DNA from: Rubellimicrobium mesophilum DSM 19309 | GTDB taxonomy: Bacteria > Pseudomonadota > Alphaproteobacteria > Rhodobacterales > Rhodobacteraceae | Assembly: GCF_000600335.2 (NCBI RefSeq) | Contig: NZ_KK088558.1 | Location: forward strand, 1-64,000 | Reading direction: 5' to 3' | Length of the DNA stretch: 64,000 nt | Part shown: positions 36,683-45,654 of the stretch, in pieces | Numbering within the stretch: position 1 is the first letter of the stretch | How the letters are laid out: each line of letters starts with the position of its first letter | Translations under genes and position numbers: made by a program | The notes under the pieces: generated by a model | The model's input: the letters and a program-made list of their open reading frames with translations, nothing else | Told to the model about the DNA's origin: nothing | Databases searched by the model: none

Positions 36683-37614
36683 TGGTGGATCCCCTCTGTT
36701 GTTCTGGTCGTCGTCGCGCCGTCGCCGTCCACCTCGTCCAGGAAGGCGGCCACGGCAGCCAGGCAGGCGTCCTTCTCCTCCACGTGCGGCATGTGGCTCG
36801 ACTCCTCGAAGATCGTCCACCGCACGTCGGGGATGCGGTCGGCGTAGGGCCGCACGCAGGCGTCGGTCGCCTCGTCGTGGCGGCCGGAGATCAGGAGCGT
36901 CGGCACCGCGATCCGGTCGAGGCGGTCCTCGATGGTCCAGGTCTTCAGGGTGCCGATGACGTGGAACTCCGACGGCCCGTTCATGGTGTGGTAGACGGTC
37001 GGGTCCTCGGCGATGGCGTCGAAGGTGCGCTGCACCTCGGGCGGGTTGGGCACCACCCGGCAGACATGGCGCCCGTTGAAGACCTCGACGGCCTTCGTGT
37101 ACTCGGGGTCGTCCGTCGTGCCCGCCCTCTCGTGCCGGAGGAGCGTCGCCTGCACCTCGGGCGGGAGCATCTCGCGAAGGCGGTTGGCCTCCGCCACCCA
37201 GGTGACCATGCTGGCGGGGGAGTCCGCGATCACGAGGGACCGAAGGCCCCCGGGCCGCCGCACCGCGTGCTCGGCCGCGAGCATCCCGCCCCAGGACTGG
37301 CCCAGCACGGCGTAGCGGTCCTGGACTCCGAGGTGCCGGAGCAGGTTGTCGAGCTCGGAGAGGAACAGGTCCACCGTCCAGACCTCGGGCCCGGCGCCCC
37401 GCAGGTGGGTGGAGCGGCCGTTGCCGATCTGGTCGTAGTGGATCACGGCCCGCCCCGTCTCCGCGAGGTCCGCGAAGGACAGCACATAGTCGTGGGTGCA
37501 GCCCGGCCCGCCATGCAGGACGACCAGGGGCGTCCTGCCCGACCCGAGATCGCCCGTGACCCGGTACCACGTCTCGTGCGCGCCGAACGGAGCGCGGCCC
37601 TCCCGCACCGACAT
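36679..37614 (-). CDS. proline iminopeptidase-like alpha/beta hydrolase
   Basis: 311 residues. Proline iminopeptidases release N-terminal proline from small peptides. Marks are the oxyanion motif [11 protein letters not shown], the nucleophile GQSWGGMLA, the DxxE-like HDEATDACV aspartate region and the histidine of [10 protein letters not shown] chose the ATG at 37614 ([11 protein letters not shown]) because GGGAGAG lies six bases before it and family members start there; an ATG at 37647 would add 11 residues. It is first in an operon with the peptide importer, which suits peptide use. Confidence 0.87.
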   Translation of the reverse strand: MSVREGRAPFGAHETWYRVTGDLGSGRTPLVVLHGGPGCTHDYVLSFADLAETGRAVIHYDQIGNGRSTHLRGAGPEVWTVDLFLSELDNLLRHLGVQDRYAVLGQSWGGMLAAEHAVRRPGGLRSLVIADSPASMVTWVAEANRLREMLPPEVQATLLRHERAGTTDDPEYTKAVEVFNGRHVCRVVPNPPEVQRTFDAIAEDPTVYHTMNGPSEFHVIGTLKTWTIEDRLDRIAVPTLLISGRHDEATDACVRPYADRIPDVRWTIFEESSHMPHVEEKDACLAAVAAFLDEVDGDGATTTRTTEGIHQ

Positions 37615-37630
37615 CCACCGCTCTCCCTGT

Positions 37631-37672
37631 TGTTCTTGCTTGAACATCCGGGCTTCCCGTCGAATCTGTCAA
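37631..37672 (-). promoter_or_regulatory. candidate promoter and operator of the iminopeptidase-peptide importer operon
   Basis: The minus strand has TTGACA (37672-37667) with a weak -10 (GATGTT) 18 bp on. A perfect inverted repeat TGTTC-TTGCTT-GAACA (37631-37646) overlaps the expected transcription start. This fits a repressor site. It also supports the downstream ATG at 37614. Confidence 0.4.
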
Positions 37673-37844
37673 GCGTGATCGGTGGCCGTTCCGCGACGGC
37701 ACCCGGCTTGCCCCGCATGGCAGGCCGTGATCAAGGCGCAGGCGCCCAGGATGCGTCGGAGCGATGGTTGCCCCTACACGTCCCTGGCCGGGCCGTCCTA
37801 TGCTGGGCCGGCGCTGCGCGACCAACCTGCAGGTGACGCCCCAC

Positions 37845-39497
37845 ATGAACGACCATCCAGACCCCTTTCCCTTCGAGGAGCTGTGCCGCGACCTGGCCCT
37901 TCGCCTCACGGGGCGCCCCAGCGTGACGGGGACGCCCGACGAGGCCGGCTTCGGCCCGTGGCTCGCGGAGATCCTGACGGCGGAGAGCCGCCTTGGCCCG
38001 ACGGCGGAGGTCTGGACCTTTCCCGTCGAGGAAGGCGACCCGAGGCTCTGCGTCGCCTGCATGGTCCGGGGATCGGGCCGCGCGACGGTCCTCCTGACCG
38101 GGCACTACGACACGGTCACGACCTCGGACTACGGCGACCTCGAAGAGGTCGCGCTGCGGCCGGAGGAGCTGGCGCCCCGTCTGCGCGCGCGGCTCGAAAG
38201 CGCGCGGCCCGGCTCGGCCGAATGGCTCGCCCGCGAGGATCTGGCCTCCGGGCGCTTCCTGCCCGGACGCGGCCTTCTCGACATGAAGGCCGGGCTGGCC
38301 GCGGGGCTGTCGGCCATGGCCGCCTTCGCCGCCGACCCTCGGGCGCGCGGCAACCTCCTCTTCATCGCCGTCCCGGACGAGGAGAACGCCTCCGCCGGCG
38401 CGCGCCGGGCGGCGGTCGAACTCGGGCCGCTGGCGCGGGAGCGTGGCCTGGAGATCCGGCTGGCGGTCAACCTCGACGCCATCGCCGACGACGGCGACGG
38501 GACCGCCGGTCGAGTCGTCGCCCTGGGGACCGTCGGCAAGGTGCTCCCCACTGCCTTCGTCGTCGGCGCCCCGGTCCACAGCGGCTTCCCGCTCCGGGGC
38601 CTCAACGCCGCTGTCCTGGCGGCCGCGCTGGCGCAGCGCCTCGAATGGGCGCCCGAGCTGACGGACGAGACCGCCGCCGAGCCCGGGACCCCGGTCAGCC
38701 TCCTGTCCCTCAAGGACGGCAAGGCGGGCTACGACGTGACCACGCCCGGCACCGCCTTCGCCTACTGGAACGTGCTCAACCACCGCCGCGACCCCGCGCG
38801 GGTCCTCGACATCGTGGAGGCGCTGGCCCGCGAGGCGGTGCGGGCCTGCGTCGAGGATCTGCACGCCAGGGCCCTGAGATCCGGGCAGCCCTCGGGCCCG
38901 ATCGCCACCGCGCCCGAGGTCCCGATCCTGCGCTACAGCCAGCTCCTCGCCCGCGTGCGCGCGACCGACGCCGCCATCGACCAGGCCGTCGCGGCGGAGG
39001 GGGCCCGTCTCGCCGCGACGGGGATGCCGTTCCCGGACATATGCCAGGTCCTCACGGCCATGCTCTGGACGCGGTCGGGCCTGTCCGGCCCCGCCATCGT
39101 CCTCGGCCTGGGCTCGACCCCCTACCTCGCCACCGAGCTCGCCGACCCCCGGACCCGCGCCGACATAGACGCCCTCCTGGCCGAGGCGCCGGCCCGCCAT
39201 GGGACCAGCCTCCACGCGGTGGACTACTTCGCCGGCATCTCTGACATGAGCTTCTTCGGCCAGGGCGATGCCGGGGCCTTCGCCCGGCTCGCCCCCGAGA
39301 CCCCGGCCTGGGATACCTGCGTGAGGCTCGGGCCCTCGAGCCTCGCCGGGGTGCCGACCGTCAACCTCGGGCCCTGGGGCCGAGACTACCACACCCCGCT
39401 CGAGCGCATCGAGGCCGACTACGGCTTCCGCGTCCTGCCGCGCCTTCTGTTCGACCTCGCCACGCGGGTCCTGCGGTCAGGAGGCGTGACGACCTAG
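37845..39497 (+). CDS. M20 family peptidase, RocB-like
   Basis: 550 residues, the length of RocB (arginine utilisation) rather than of ordinary M20 enzymes. Metal-site motifs: LLTGHYDTVTTSDYG, GRGLLDMKAGLAAG, AVPDEENASAGARRA. The insertion and the end HAVDYFAGISDMSFFGQGD and NLGPWGRDYHTPLERI are RocB marks. The frame is open upstream, but the ATG at 37845 has AGGTGA eight bases before it. RocB genes accompany arginine/ornithine catabolism; the true substrate is not known. It is followed 63 bp on by the acetylpolyamine amidohydrolase gene. Confidence 0.82.
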   Translation: MNDHPDPFPFEELCRDLALRLTGRPSVTGTPDEAGFGPWLAEILTAESRLGPTAEVWTFPVEEGDPRLCVACMVRGSGRATVLLTGHYDTVTTSDYGDLEEVALRPEELAPRLRARLESARPGSAEWLAREDLASGRFLPGRGLLDMKAGLAAGLSAMAAFAADPRARGNLLFIAVPDEENASAGARRAAVELGPLARERGLEIRLAVNLDAIADDGDGTAGRVVALGTVGKVLPTAFVVGAPVHSGFPLRGLNAAVLAAALAQRLEWAPELTDETAAEPGTPVSLLSLKDGKAGYDVTTPGTAFAYWNVLNHRRDPARVLDIVEALAREAVRACVEDLHARALRSGQPSGPIATAPEVPILRYSQLLARVRATDAAIDQAVAAEGARLAATGMPFPDICQVLTAMLWTRSGLSGPAIVLGLGSTPYLATELADPRTRADIDALLAEAPARHGTSLHAVDYFAGISDMSFFGQGDAGAFARLAPETPAWDTCVRLGPSSLAGVPTVNLGPWGRDYHTPLERIEADYGFRVLPRLLFDLATRVLRSGGVTT

Positions 39498-39560
39498 CGC
39501 GCGACCCTTGCCCGTCCCGGCCAACTCGCGCAGGTTCCCCGGAACCATCAGGGAGCCGCC

Positions 39561-40592
39561 ATGAGGACCTTCTTCAGCGAGGATCACCGCCTGCACTTCC
39601 CGCAGGCCGAGCTGTCGGGGGGCGAGTTCGTCACCCCCTACGAGCGGCCGTCCCGGGTCGAATACATCCTGGGTCAGCTCAAGGAGCGCCGGCTGGGCGA
39701 GATCGTGGCGCCCGGGCCGGTGGACATGGGGCCTGCCGAACGGCTGCTCGACGCGGGCTTCCTGCGGTTCCTGGAGACGGCCTACGACGAGTGGAAGGCG
39801 GCGGGCCAGGGGGGAGAGGTCATCGCGGCGGGGATGCCCACGCGGCGCCAGCGCCACGACCGCATCCCCCGCAACATCGACGGCAAGGTGGAATACTACT
39901 GCCACGCCAGCGAGACGGCGATCACCGGCGGCACTTGGCGGGCGGCGCAGTCGTCGCTCGCCTCGGCGCAGGCGGCGCAGCGCGAGGTCGCGGGTGGCGC
40001 GCGGGGCGCCTTCGCGCTCTGCCGCCCGCCGGGGCACCATGCGACGAGCGACCAGTACGGCGGCTACTGCTTCATCAATAACGCCGCCGTGGTGGCCGAG
40101 ATGTTCCGCATGGGCGGCGCGCGGCGCGTGACGGTGCTCGATGTCGACTTCCACCATGGGAACGGCACGCAGGACATCTTCTGGCGGCGCGGCGACGTGA
40201 TGTTCGCCTCGATCCACGGCGACCCGCTGGACGCCTATCCCTACTTCGCGGGTTACGCCGACGAGATCGGCGAGGGCGAGGGGAAGGGACCAACCTCAAC
40301 GTGCCGGCTCCCGCCGGGCACCGGCTACGGCCCCTGGGCCGAGGCGCTGGATGGGCTGATCGCGCGCATCCGCGACTGGGGCGCCGAGGCGCTGGTCGTG
40401 TCGCTGGGCGTGGACGCCTACAAGGACGACCCGATCAGCTTCTTCAAGCTCGACAGCCCCGATTTCCTCGACTGCGGCCGGCGGATCGGGCGCATGGGCC
40501 TGCCCACCGTGTTCTGCATGGAAGGCGGCTACGCCATCGAGCAGGTCGGCGTGAACACGGTCAACGTGCTGGAAGGGTTCGAGGATGCGTGA
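39561..40592 (+). CDS. acetylpolyamine amidohydrolase, histone deacetylase family (two offsetting indels)
   Basis: 343 residues, close to Mycoplana ramosa APAH (341). It removes acetyl groups from acetylputrescine, acetylspermidine and similar compounds using zinc. Catalytic H159-H160 (RPPGHHA), zinc ligands D196 and H198 in VLDVDFHHGNG, LGVDAYKDDP with the third ligand, and EGGYA near the end. Residues 242-248 read PTSTCRL-type nonsense; adding a G near 40288 and dropping one near 40306 restores GTNLNVPLPPG, the family sequence. The frame stays open because the two errors cancel. It overlaps the next gene by 8 bp. Confidence 0.88.
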   Translation: MRTFFSEDHRLHFPQAELSGGEFVTPYERPSRVEYILGQLKERRLGEIVAPGPVDMGPAERLLDAGFLRFLETAYDEWKAAGQGGEVIAAGMPTRRQRHDRIPRNIDGKVEYYCHASETAITGGTWRAAQSSLASAQAAQREVAGGARGAFALCRPPGHHATSDQYGGYCFINNAAVVAEMFRMGGARRVTVLDVDFHHGNGTQDIFWRRGDVMFASIHGDPLDAYPYFAGYADEIGEGEGKGPTSTCRLPPGTGYGPWAEALDGLIARIRDWGAEALVVSLGVDAYKDDPISFFKLDSPDFLDCGRRIGRMGLPTVFCMEGGYAIEQVGVNTVNVLEGFEDA

Positions 40593-41442
40593 GCTGACGG
40601 TCGCTGCCCCGCAGTTCGCCGCCTCCGAGGAGCCGGAGGAGAACGCCGACAAGGCCGAGGCGATGGTGCGGGAAGCTGCGGCGCGCGGGGCGCGCCTCAT
40701 CCTCCTGCAGGAGCTGTTCGAGTCGCGCTACTTCTGCGTGACCGAGAACCCGCGCTACCTCGCGCTCGCCCGGCCCTTCGAGGGCAACCCCCTCGTGGCG
40801 CGCTTCGCGGCGCTCGCCGGGGAGCTGGGCGTCGTGCTGCCGATCCCGTTCTTCGAGGCGGCGGGGCAGGCGCATTTCAACTCGGTCGCCATGGCGGACG
40901 CGGACGGACGGGTCCTCGGCCTCTACCGCAAGAGCCACATCCCGCAGGGTCCGGGCTACGAGGAGAAGTTCTATTTCTCCCCGGGCGATACCGGGTTCCG
41001 GGTCTGGGACACCGCGGTCGGGCGCATCGGCATCGCGATCTGCTGGGACCAGTGGTTCCCGGAAACGGCCCGGGCCGATGGCGCTGATGGGGCGGGAGCT
41101 GCTCCTCTACCCCTCCGCCATCGGCAGCGAGCCCGAGGCGCCGGGCTACGACAGCCAGCCGCATTGGGAGACGGTCATGCGCGGCCACGCGGCGGCGAAC
41201 CTCATGCCGGTGGTGGCGTCGAACCGGATCGGCGCGGAGCCGCAGGGCGGGCGCGAGGTGGTCTTCTACGGCTCGTCCTCGTGGCCGGACCGACCGGCGA
41301 GGTACTGGCGCGGGGCGGCCGGGACCGCGAGGAGATCGTCCTGGCGACGCTGGACCTCGACGCCTGCGCCGAGATGCGGCGCGGCTGGGGCCTGTTCCGC
41401 GACCGGAGGCCCGACCTCTACGGGCGGCTGGCCGGGCTCTAG
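40585..41442 (+). CDS. aguB: N-carbamoylputrescine amidase, nitrilase family (two offsetting indels)
   Basis: It hydrolyses N-carbamoylputrescine to putrescine, CO2 and ammonia in the agmatine route. The catalytic triad is E43 (LLQELFE), K116 (YRKSHIPQGPGYEEKFYF) and C153 (AICWDQWFPE). Residues 164-230 are out of frame: an extra G near 41075 and a missing T near 41277 shift the region that should read ARAMALMGRELLLYPSAIGSEP...DSQPHWETVMRGHAAANLMPVVASNRIG. Corrected length is about 286 residues. The tail LFRDRRPDLYGRL is typical. It is coupled to the acetylpolyamine gene, and the Pot importer lies just beyond. Confidence 0.87.
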   Translation: MRELTVAAPQFAASEEPEENADKAEAMVREAAARGARLILLQELFESRYFCVTENPRYLALARPFEGNPLVARFAALAGELGVVLPIPFFEAAGQAHFNSVAMADADGRVLGLYRKSHIPQGPGYEEKFYFSPGDTGFRVWDTAVGRIGIAICWDQWFPETARADGADGAGAAPLPLRHRQRARGAGLRQPAALGDGHARPRGGEPHAGGGVEPDRRGAAGRARGGLLRLVLVAGPTGEVLARGGRDREEIVLATLDLDACAEMRRGWGLFRDRRPDLYGRLAGL

Positions 41443-41453
41443 GATTCGGCCCT

Positions 41454-41527
41454 CCGTAGGGTGCGCGGACGGCGCACCGGGCAGCGACGGGCCGGCCGAC
41501 GTGGTGCACGGACGGCGCACCCTGCGG
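41454..41527. repeat. doublet of REP-like hairpins
   Basis: GGTGCGCGGACGGCGCACC (41460-41478) and GGTGCACGGACGGCGCACC (41503-41521) are palindromes that differ by one base. The outer flanks CCGTAGGGTGCGC and GCGCACCCTGCGG are also complementary (12 of 13), so the whole 74 bp can fold. GTAGGGTGCGC-type palindromes are common intergenic repeats in Rhodobacterales as far as I recall. It lies between aguB and repeat copy 3. Confidence 0.7.
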
Positions 41528-41564
41528 CTCGCGCCCTCTGCCGCGACCGGCGCGATTTCCCGCA

Positions 41565-41648
41565 GCCGTTAACGGTTTCTCAACCTTTCCCTGCCATGGT
41601 GACCCTGTCCCTGGGTCGCCGCCCGGCGGGGTAGGGGGAGCTGCGTCC
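41565..41648 (+). repeat. dispersed ~83-bp intergenic repeat, copy 3
   Basis: Same order of blocks as copy 2: GCCGTTAACGGTTTCTCAAC, CTTTCCCTGCCATGGTGACC, GGTCGCCGCCCGGCGGGGTA, GGGGGAGCTGCG. It lies between the convergent ends of aguB and the Pot-type binding protein gene, next to the REP-like doublet. Confidence 0.85.
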
Positions 41649-41725
41649 TCCGCCTGGGCCGCCCGCGTCACCGGACGCCACCCTCGAAGGGGTGCGGGGG
41701 CGCCGACCGCCCCCGCGTCGTCGCC

Positions 41726-42751
41726 TCAGCTCTGAAGCTCGGTCCAGATCCGCGTGTAGAGGTCGTTCGCCGAGGGTGGGCAGGTGGGGAGGAAGTGGCC
41801 GTTGGCCTTGAACTCCTCGGGGATGACGATCTCGGGGGCGTCGCGCATCTCGGGGTCCATGAACTCCTCGGAACCCGTGATGCCGTTGGCGTAGCGGGCG
41901 AAGTTGGAGATCAGCGCGGCGTTCTCGGGCGCCATGATGAAGTTGAGGAACTCATAGGCCTCGTCCACGTTCTGCGCGTCCGACAGCAGCGCGACCGAGT
42001 CCATCCAGAGGGGATAGCCCTCCTTCGGGTAGCCGTACTGGACCGGCGGGTTGTTGAGCCGCGCCCGCATCGTCGGGCCGTTCCAGGTCAGCGCCGCCAT
42101 GATGTCGTTGGCCGAGAGCTTGGCCTCGGAGTCGTAGTCCATGGACAGCCAATGGGGCTTGGCGTCCATCAGCATGTCGCGGACCCGCTTGAGCACGTCG
42201 AGGTCCTCGGTGCAGAGCTCGCCGCCCTGGTTGAGGATGGCAAGAGCCATGACGTCGCTCATCTCGGGCACGACGTTGATCTTGCCCTCCAGCTCCGCCG
42301 GCGGGTGGAAGATCACGTCCGAGGTGTTGATGTCGCCGGAATAGGCCGAGGTGTTCACGGCGACCGCCGTCGAGCCCCATTGCCACGGGATCGTGTAGCG
42401 GCGGCCGGGGTCCCAGTCCACGTCCACCCATTCGGGCGCGATGTTGGCGTGGTTGGGCAGCTTCGAGAGGTCGAGCTCCTGGATCAGGCCCTGCTCGACA
42501 TAGACGGGGACCATGTGGGCCGAGGGGACCACGAGGTCGAAGCCATGGCCGCCGGCCGAGATCTTGGCGAGCGCGGTGTCGTTCGAGTCGTAGTCGGTGA
42601 TGGTGACGTCGATGCCCGTCTCGGCCTCGAACTTCTCGATCATCTCGGGCGAGGTGTAGTCGCCCCAGTTGTAGAGCTGGAGCTGCCGGTCCTGGGCGGC
42701 CGCCCCGGTGGCAAGCGCGGCCAGCGCGGTGGTGAGGAGCAGTTTCGTCAT
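41726..42751 (-). CDS. spermidine/putrescine-binding periplasmic protein (PotD/PotF type)
   Basis: 341 residues. Signal peptide MTKLLLTTALAALATGAAAQ, then LQLYNWGDYTSPEMIEKFEAETGIDVTITDYDSNDTALAKISAGGHGFDLVVPS, the start of PotD/PotF proteins. The polyamine-site aromatic residues lie in NWGDY and IPWQWGSTAVAVN. It delivers putrescine or spermidine to the PotGHI-like importer encoded upstream on the same strand. Which polyamine is bound cannot be told. The adjacent polyamine hydrolase genes support the assignment. Confidence 0.92.
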   Translation of the reverse strand: MTKLLLTTALAALATGAAAQDRQLQLYNWGDYTSPEMIEKFEAETGIDVTITDYDSNDTALAKISAGGHGFDLVVPSAHMVPVYVEQGLIQELDLSKLPNHANIAPEWVDVDWDPGRRYTIPWQWGSTAVAVNTSAYSGDINTSDVIFHPPAELEGKINVVPEMSDVMALAILNQGGELCTEDLDVLKRVRDMLMDAKPHWLSMDYDSEAKLSANDIMAALTWNGPTMRARLNNPPVQYGYPKEGYPLWMDSVALLSDAQNVDEAYEFLNFIMAPENAALISNFARYANGITGSEEFMDPEMRDAPEIVIPEEFKANGHFLPTCPPSANDLYTRIWTELQS

Positions 42752-42776
42752 GGGGTCTCCCTTGGTGATGCGGGTC

Positions 42777-43632
42777 TCAGGCCCGCTTGCGCGTGATGAG
42801 GAAGAAGGCGGTCAGCAGCGCCAGCGTGATGGCGAGGAGCACGGCCGAGATGGCGTTGACCTCGGGCGTGAGCGTCCGGCGGAACTGGCCCAGCATATAG
42901 GTGGCGAGCGTGTCCTGCCCTGCCGACTTGACGAACTCGGTGATGACCACGTCGTCGAGCGAGATGACGAAGGCCAGCATCGCCCCGGCGATGATCCCCG
43001 GCATTAGCAGCGGCAGCGTGATGCGCCGGAAGGCCTGGACGGGCGTGGCGTAGAGGTCCGCCGCCGCGAGCTCGAGCGTGCGGTCCATGTTCTCCAGGCG
43101 CGCGCGGATCGGCAGGTAGGCGAAGGGGATGCAGAAGGCGGAATGCGCCAGCATCAGGTAGCCCAGGCCCTGATAGCCCGTGGAGGAGCGGATCACGCCG
43201 AAGACGATGAGGAGCGAGACCGCCGTCACGATCTCGGGCACCATCAGCGGCTGGTTGATGAGGGCGTAGATCGCCGTGCGGCCCCGGAAGCGGCCCTGCC
43301 GGGCGGTGCCGAGCGCGGCCAGCGTGGCGACCGCCGTCGAGGCCACGGCCGCCGTGGTGGCGATGAGGAGGGAGCGGACGGCGGCCTCCTGCACGGCCTC
43401 GTTCTCCCAGGCGTCGTGGTACCACTTGAGCGAGAGGCCGCCCCCATTCGGACATCGAGTTCAGCTCGTTGAACGAGAAGATCACGAGCGTTGCGATGGG
43501 GAGGTAGAGGATCGCGAAGGCCAGGACGGCGATGGCGCCGAAGCCGGGCAGGCGCGTGACCGAGAAGGCGCGCGGCCGGGCGGGCGCGGCGGCGGGGCTG
43601 TCCAAGGCGCCGGTCAGGGGCGTGTCAGCCAT
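42777..43632 (-). CDS. polyamine ABC transporter permease, PotI/PotC type (frameshifted)
   Basis: Inner-membrane permease. The first part (MADTPLTGALDSPAAA then FGAIAVLAFAILYLPIATLVIFSFNELNSMSEWG) is joined, after removing one base from the C run at 43441-43445, to GLSLKWYHDAWENEAVQEAAVRSLLIATTAAV. The remainder is normal, with the EAA loop LELAAADLYATPVQAFRRITLPLLMPGIIAGAMLAFVISLDDVVI. Corrected length is about 284 residues. Its start overlaps the PotH-type gene by 8 bp. Confidence 0.9.
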
Positions 43633-44539
43633 CGCGCCCCTCCCGCGCCGAGACGCGCACATAGACCAGGAGCGCCGCCGTCACCACGAGGAGGAGCAGC
43701 ATCGAGAGCGCGGCGCCCAGGGGCCAGTTGCGGGCCTGGCCGAACTGGAGCTCGATGAAGTTGCCGATCATCATGTTCTTGCCGCCGCCGAGCACCCGCG
43801 GCACCACGTAGGAGCCGAGCGCCGGGATGAAGACGAGGATGCTGCCCGCCACGATGCCGGGACGGACGATGGGCAGGATCACCTTCCGCAGGAGCGCGAG
43901 CCGCGAGGCATAGAGGTCGTAGCCCGCCTCGAGCAGCCGGAAGTCGAAGCGGTCGATGGCGGCATAGAGCGGAAGCACCATCAGCGGCAGGTAGACATAG
44001 GTCATGCCGATCAGCGTGGCCCAGTCGGTGAAGAGGATCTGGATCGGCCGGTCGATGAGGCCGAGCCCCGTCAGCGCCGTGTTCAGGAGCCCCTCGTTCC
44101 GGATCACCTCCATGATCGCGAAGGTCCGGATGAGGAGGTTGGTCCAGAAGGGGATCGTGATGAGGAACAGCCAGAGCCCCCGCGACCGCTCGGGCCTCGT
44201 GGCGATGAACCAGGCGGTGGGCAGGCCCAGGACGAAGGTCAGCAGCGTGGTGACGACCGAGAGCCAGGCTGAGCGCCAGAAGATCACGAGATGCGCGTCG
44301 GCGGCGCTGACGGTGCCGTCGAAGATGTCGCGCTCGAGGAAGACGCCGAACCAGGCCGCGCCAGAGAGGGGGAGGGTCACGCCGCCGTAGCCGCCCTTGG
44401 TCAGGAACGAGAAGACGAGCACCACGAGGAGCGGGCCCGCCGCGCCCACGAGGAGCAGGAGGAGCGCCGGCGCCGAGAGGAGCCAGCCCGCGCGGGCCCT
44501 CCGCCGGGCCGTCGCCATCTCGGCCATGCCCGGGACCAT
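43625..44539 (-). CDS. polyamine ABC transporter permease, PotH/PotB type
   Basis: 304 residues with six membrane helices beginning AGWLLSAPALLLLLVGAAGPLLVVLVFSFL. The coupling loop is LLEAGYDLYASRLALLRKVILPIVRPGIVAGSILVFIPALGSYVVPRVLGG, the PotB/PotH pattern. Starts at the ATG at 44539 or two in-frame ATGs shortly after (MVPGMAEMATARRR) are possible. It follows the ATPase gene by 3 bp and overlaps the PotI-type gene. Confidence 0.93.
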   Translation of the reverse strand: MVPGMAEMATARRRARAGWLLSAPALLLLLVGAAGPLLVVLVFSFLTKGGYGGVTLPLSGAAWFGVFLERDIFDGTVSAADAHLVIFWRSAWLSVVTTLLTFVLGLPTAWFIATRPERSRGLWLFLITIPFWTNLLIRTFAIMEVIRNEGLLNTALTGLGLIDRPIQILFTDWATLIGMTYVYLPLMVLPLYAAIDRFDFRLLEAGYDLYASRLALLRKVILPIVRPGIVAGSILVFIPALGSYVVPRVLGGGKNMMIGNFIELQFGQARNWPLGAALSMLLLLVVTAALLVYVRVSAREGRDG

Positions 44540-44542
44540 GCC

Positions 44543-45601
44543 TCAGCCCTCCAGGACCTGGACGGCGCCGGGGGCGATTCGGAGGCCGACCTGGGTGCCG
44601 GAGGGCGGGGCGGAGTCGCCGGCCGGGGAGGAGGGCACGCGCGCGACCACGGCGCTTCCGTCCGAGAGGCGCAGGTGGACATGACTGTCCGTGCCCAGGT
44701 AGGTCGCGCCCTCGACGGTGGCCGGGAGCAGGCCCTCCGCGAGGACATCGAGCCGGAGCTGTTCGGGCCGGATGGCGACGGTGACGGGGCCGGAGCCGGG
44801 CCCCTGGGCGACCGCCTCGCCGGAGGCGAGCCGGATCACGCCGCCCTCGGCCCGGGCGGGCAGGAAGTTCGTCTCGCCGATGAAGTCGGCCACGAAGCGG
44901 TTCACCGGACGGTTGTAGATGTCGCGCGGGGTCCCGACCTGCAGGAGCTTGCCCGCCGACATCACGCCGATGCGGTCGGACATGGTCAGCGCCTCCTCCT
45001 GGTCGTGGGTCACGAAGACGAAGGTGATCCCCGTCTCGTGCTGGAGGCGCTTCAGCTCGGACTGCATCTCCTTGCGGAGCTTGAGGTCGAGCGCCGAGAG
45101 CGGCTCGTCGAGGAGGAGCACCTCGGGCTGCGGGGCCAGCGCCCGCGCCAGCGCCACGCGCTGCTGCTGACCGCCCGAGAGCGCGTCGGGCCGGCGTCCG
45201 GCGAGCTGGTCGAGGCGGACGAGGGCCAGCATCCTCTCGGTGGTCTGGCGCACCTCGGCCCGGGACTTGCCGAGCATCTCGAGGCCGAAGGCCACGTTCT
45301 GCGCGACCGTCAGATGCGGGAAGAGCGCATAGCTCTGGAAGACGGTGTTGACGCGCCGCCGGTTGGGCGGCTCGCCCGTGATGTCGCGTCCGCCGAGCAG
45401 GATGCGCCCGGCGGTCGGCGTCTCGAACCCGGCGATGCAGCGCAGCAGCGTTGTCTTCCCGCAACCGGAGGGGCCGAGCAGAGTGAAGAACTCGCCCTGC
45501 GCGATGCGGACCGACACGTCGTCGAGGGCGCGGACGACCTCGGCACCCTGCCCGAACTGCTTGACGATGTTCTGCGCCTCGACCGCCGGACCTGCGCCCA
45601 C
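44543..45601 (-). CDS. polyamine ABC transporter ATPase, PotG/PotA type
   Basis: 352 residues. Walker [21 protein letters not shown], signature [15 protein letters not shown], Walker [21 protein letters not shown]-loop [19 protein letters not shown], and a C-terminal TOBE domain ([13 protein letters not shown]). No ATG is in frame; a GTG at 45601 has GGGAGG seven bases before it and begins [17 protein letters not shown]. First gene of the importer, followed by permeases and the binding protein. Confidence 0.92.
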   Translation of the reverse strand: MGAGPAVEAQNIVKQFGQGAEVVRALDDVSVRIAQGEFFTLLGPSGCGKTTLLRCIAGFETPTAGRILLGGRDITGEPPNRRRVNTVFQSYALFPHLTVAQNVAFGLEMLGKSRAEVRQTTERMLALVRLDQLAGRRPDALSGGQQQRVALARALAPQPEVLLLDEPLSALDLKLRKEMQSELKRLQHETGITFVFVTHDQEEALTMSDRIGVMSAGKLLQVGTPRDIYNRPVNRFVADFIGETNFLPARAEGGVIRLASGEAVAQGPGSGPVTVAIRPEQLRLDVLAEGLLPATVEGATYLGTDSHVHLRLSDGSAVVARVPSSPAGDSAPPSGTQVGLRIAPGAVQVLEG

Positions 45602-45654
45602 GCTGGACCTCCCTGCTCTTCGAAGCCATGCTGCACCGGCGATCCGCGCGTTGT

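Noticed and set aside
41454-41527. CRISPR array
   Set aside because: Only two palindromic units without regular spacers and no cas gene in the window.
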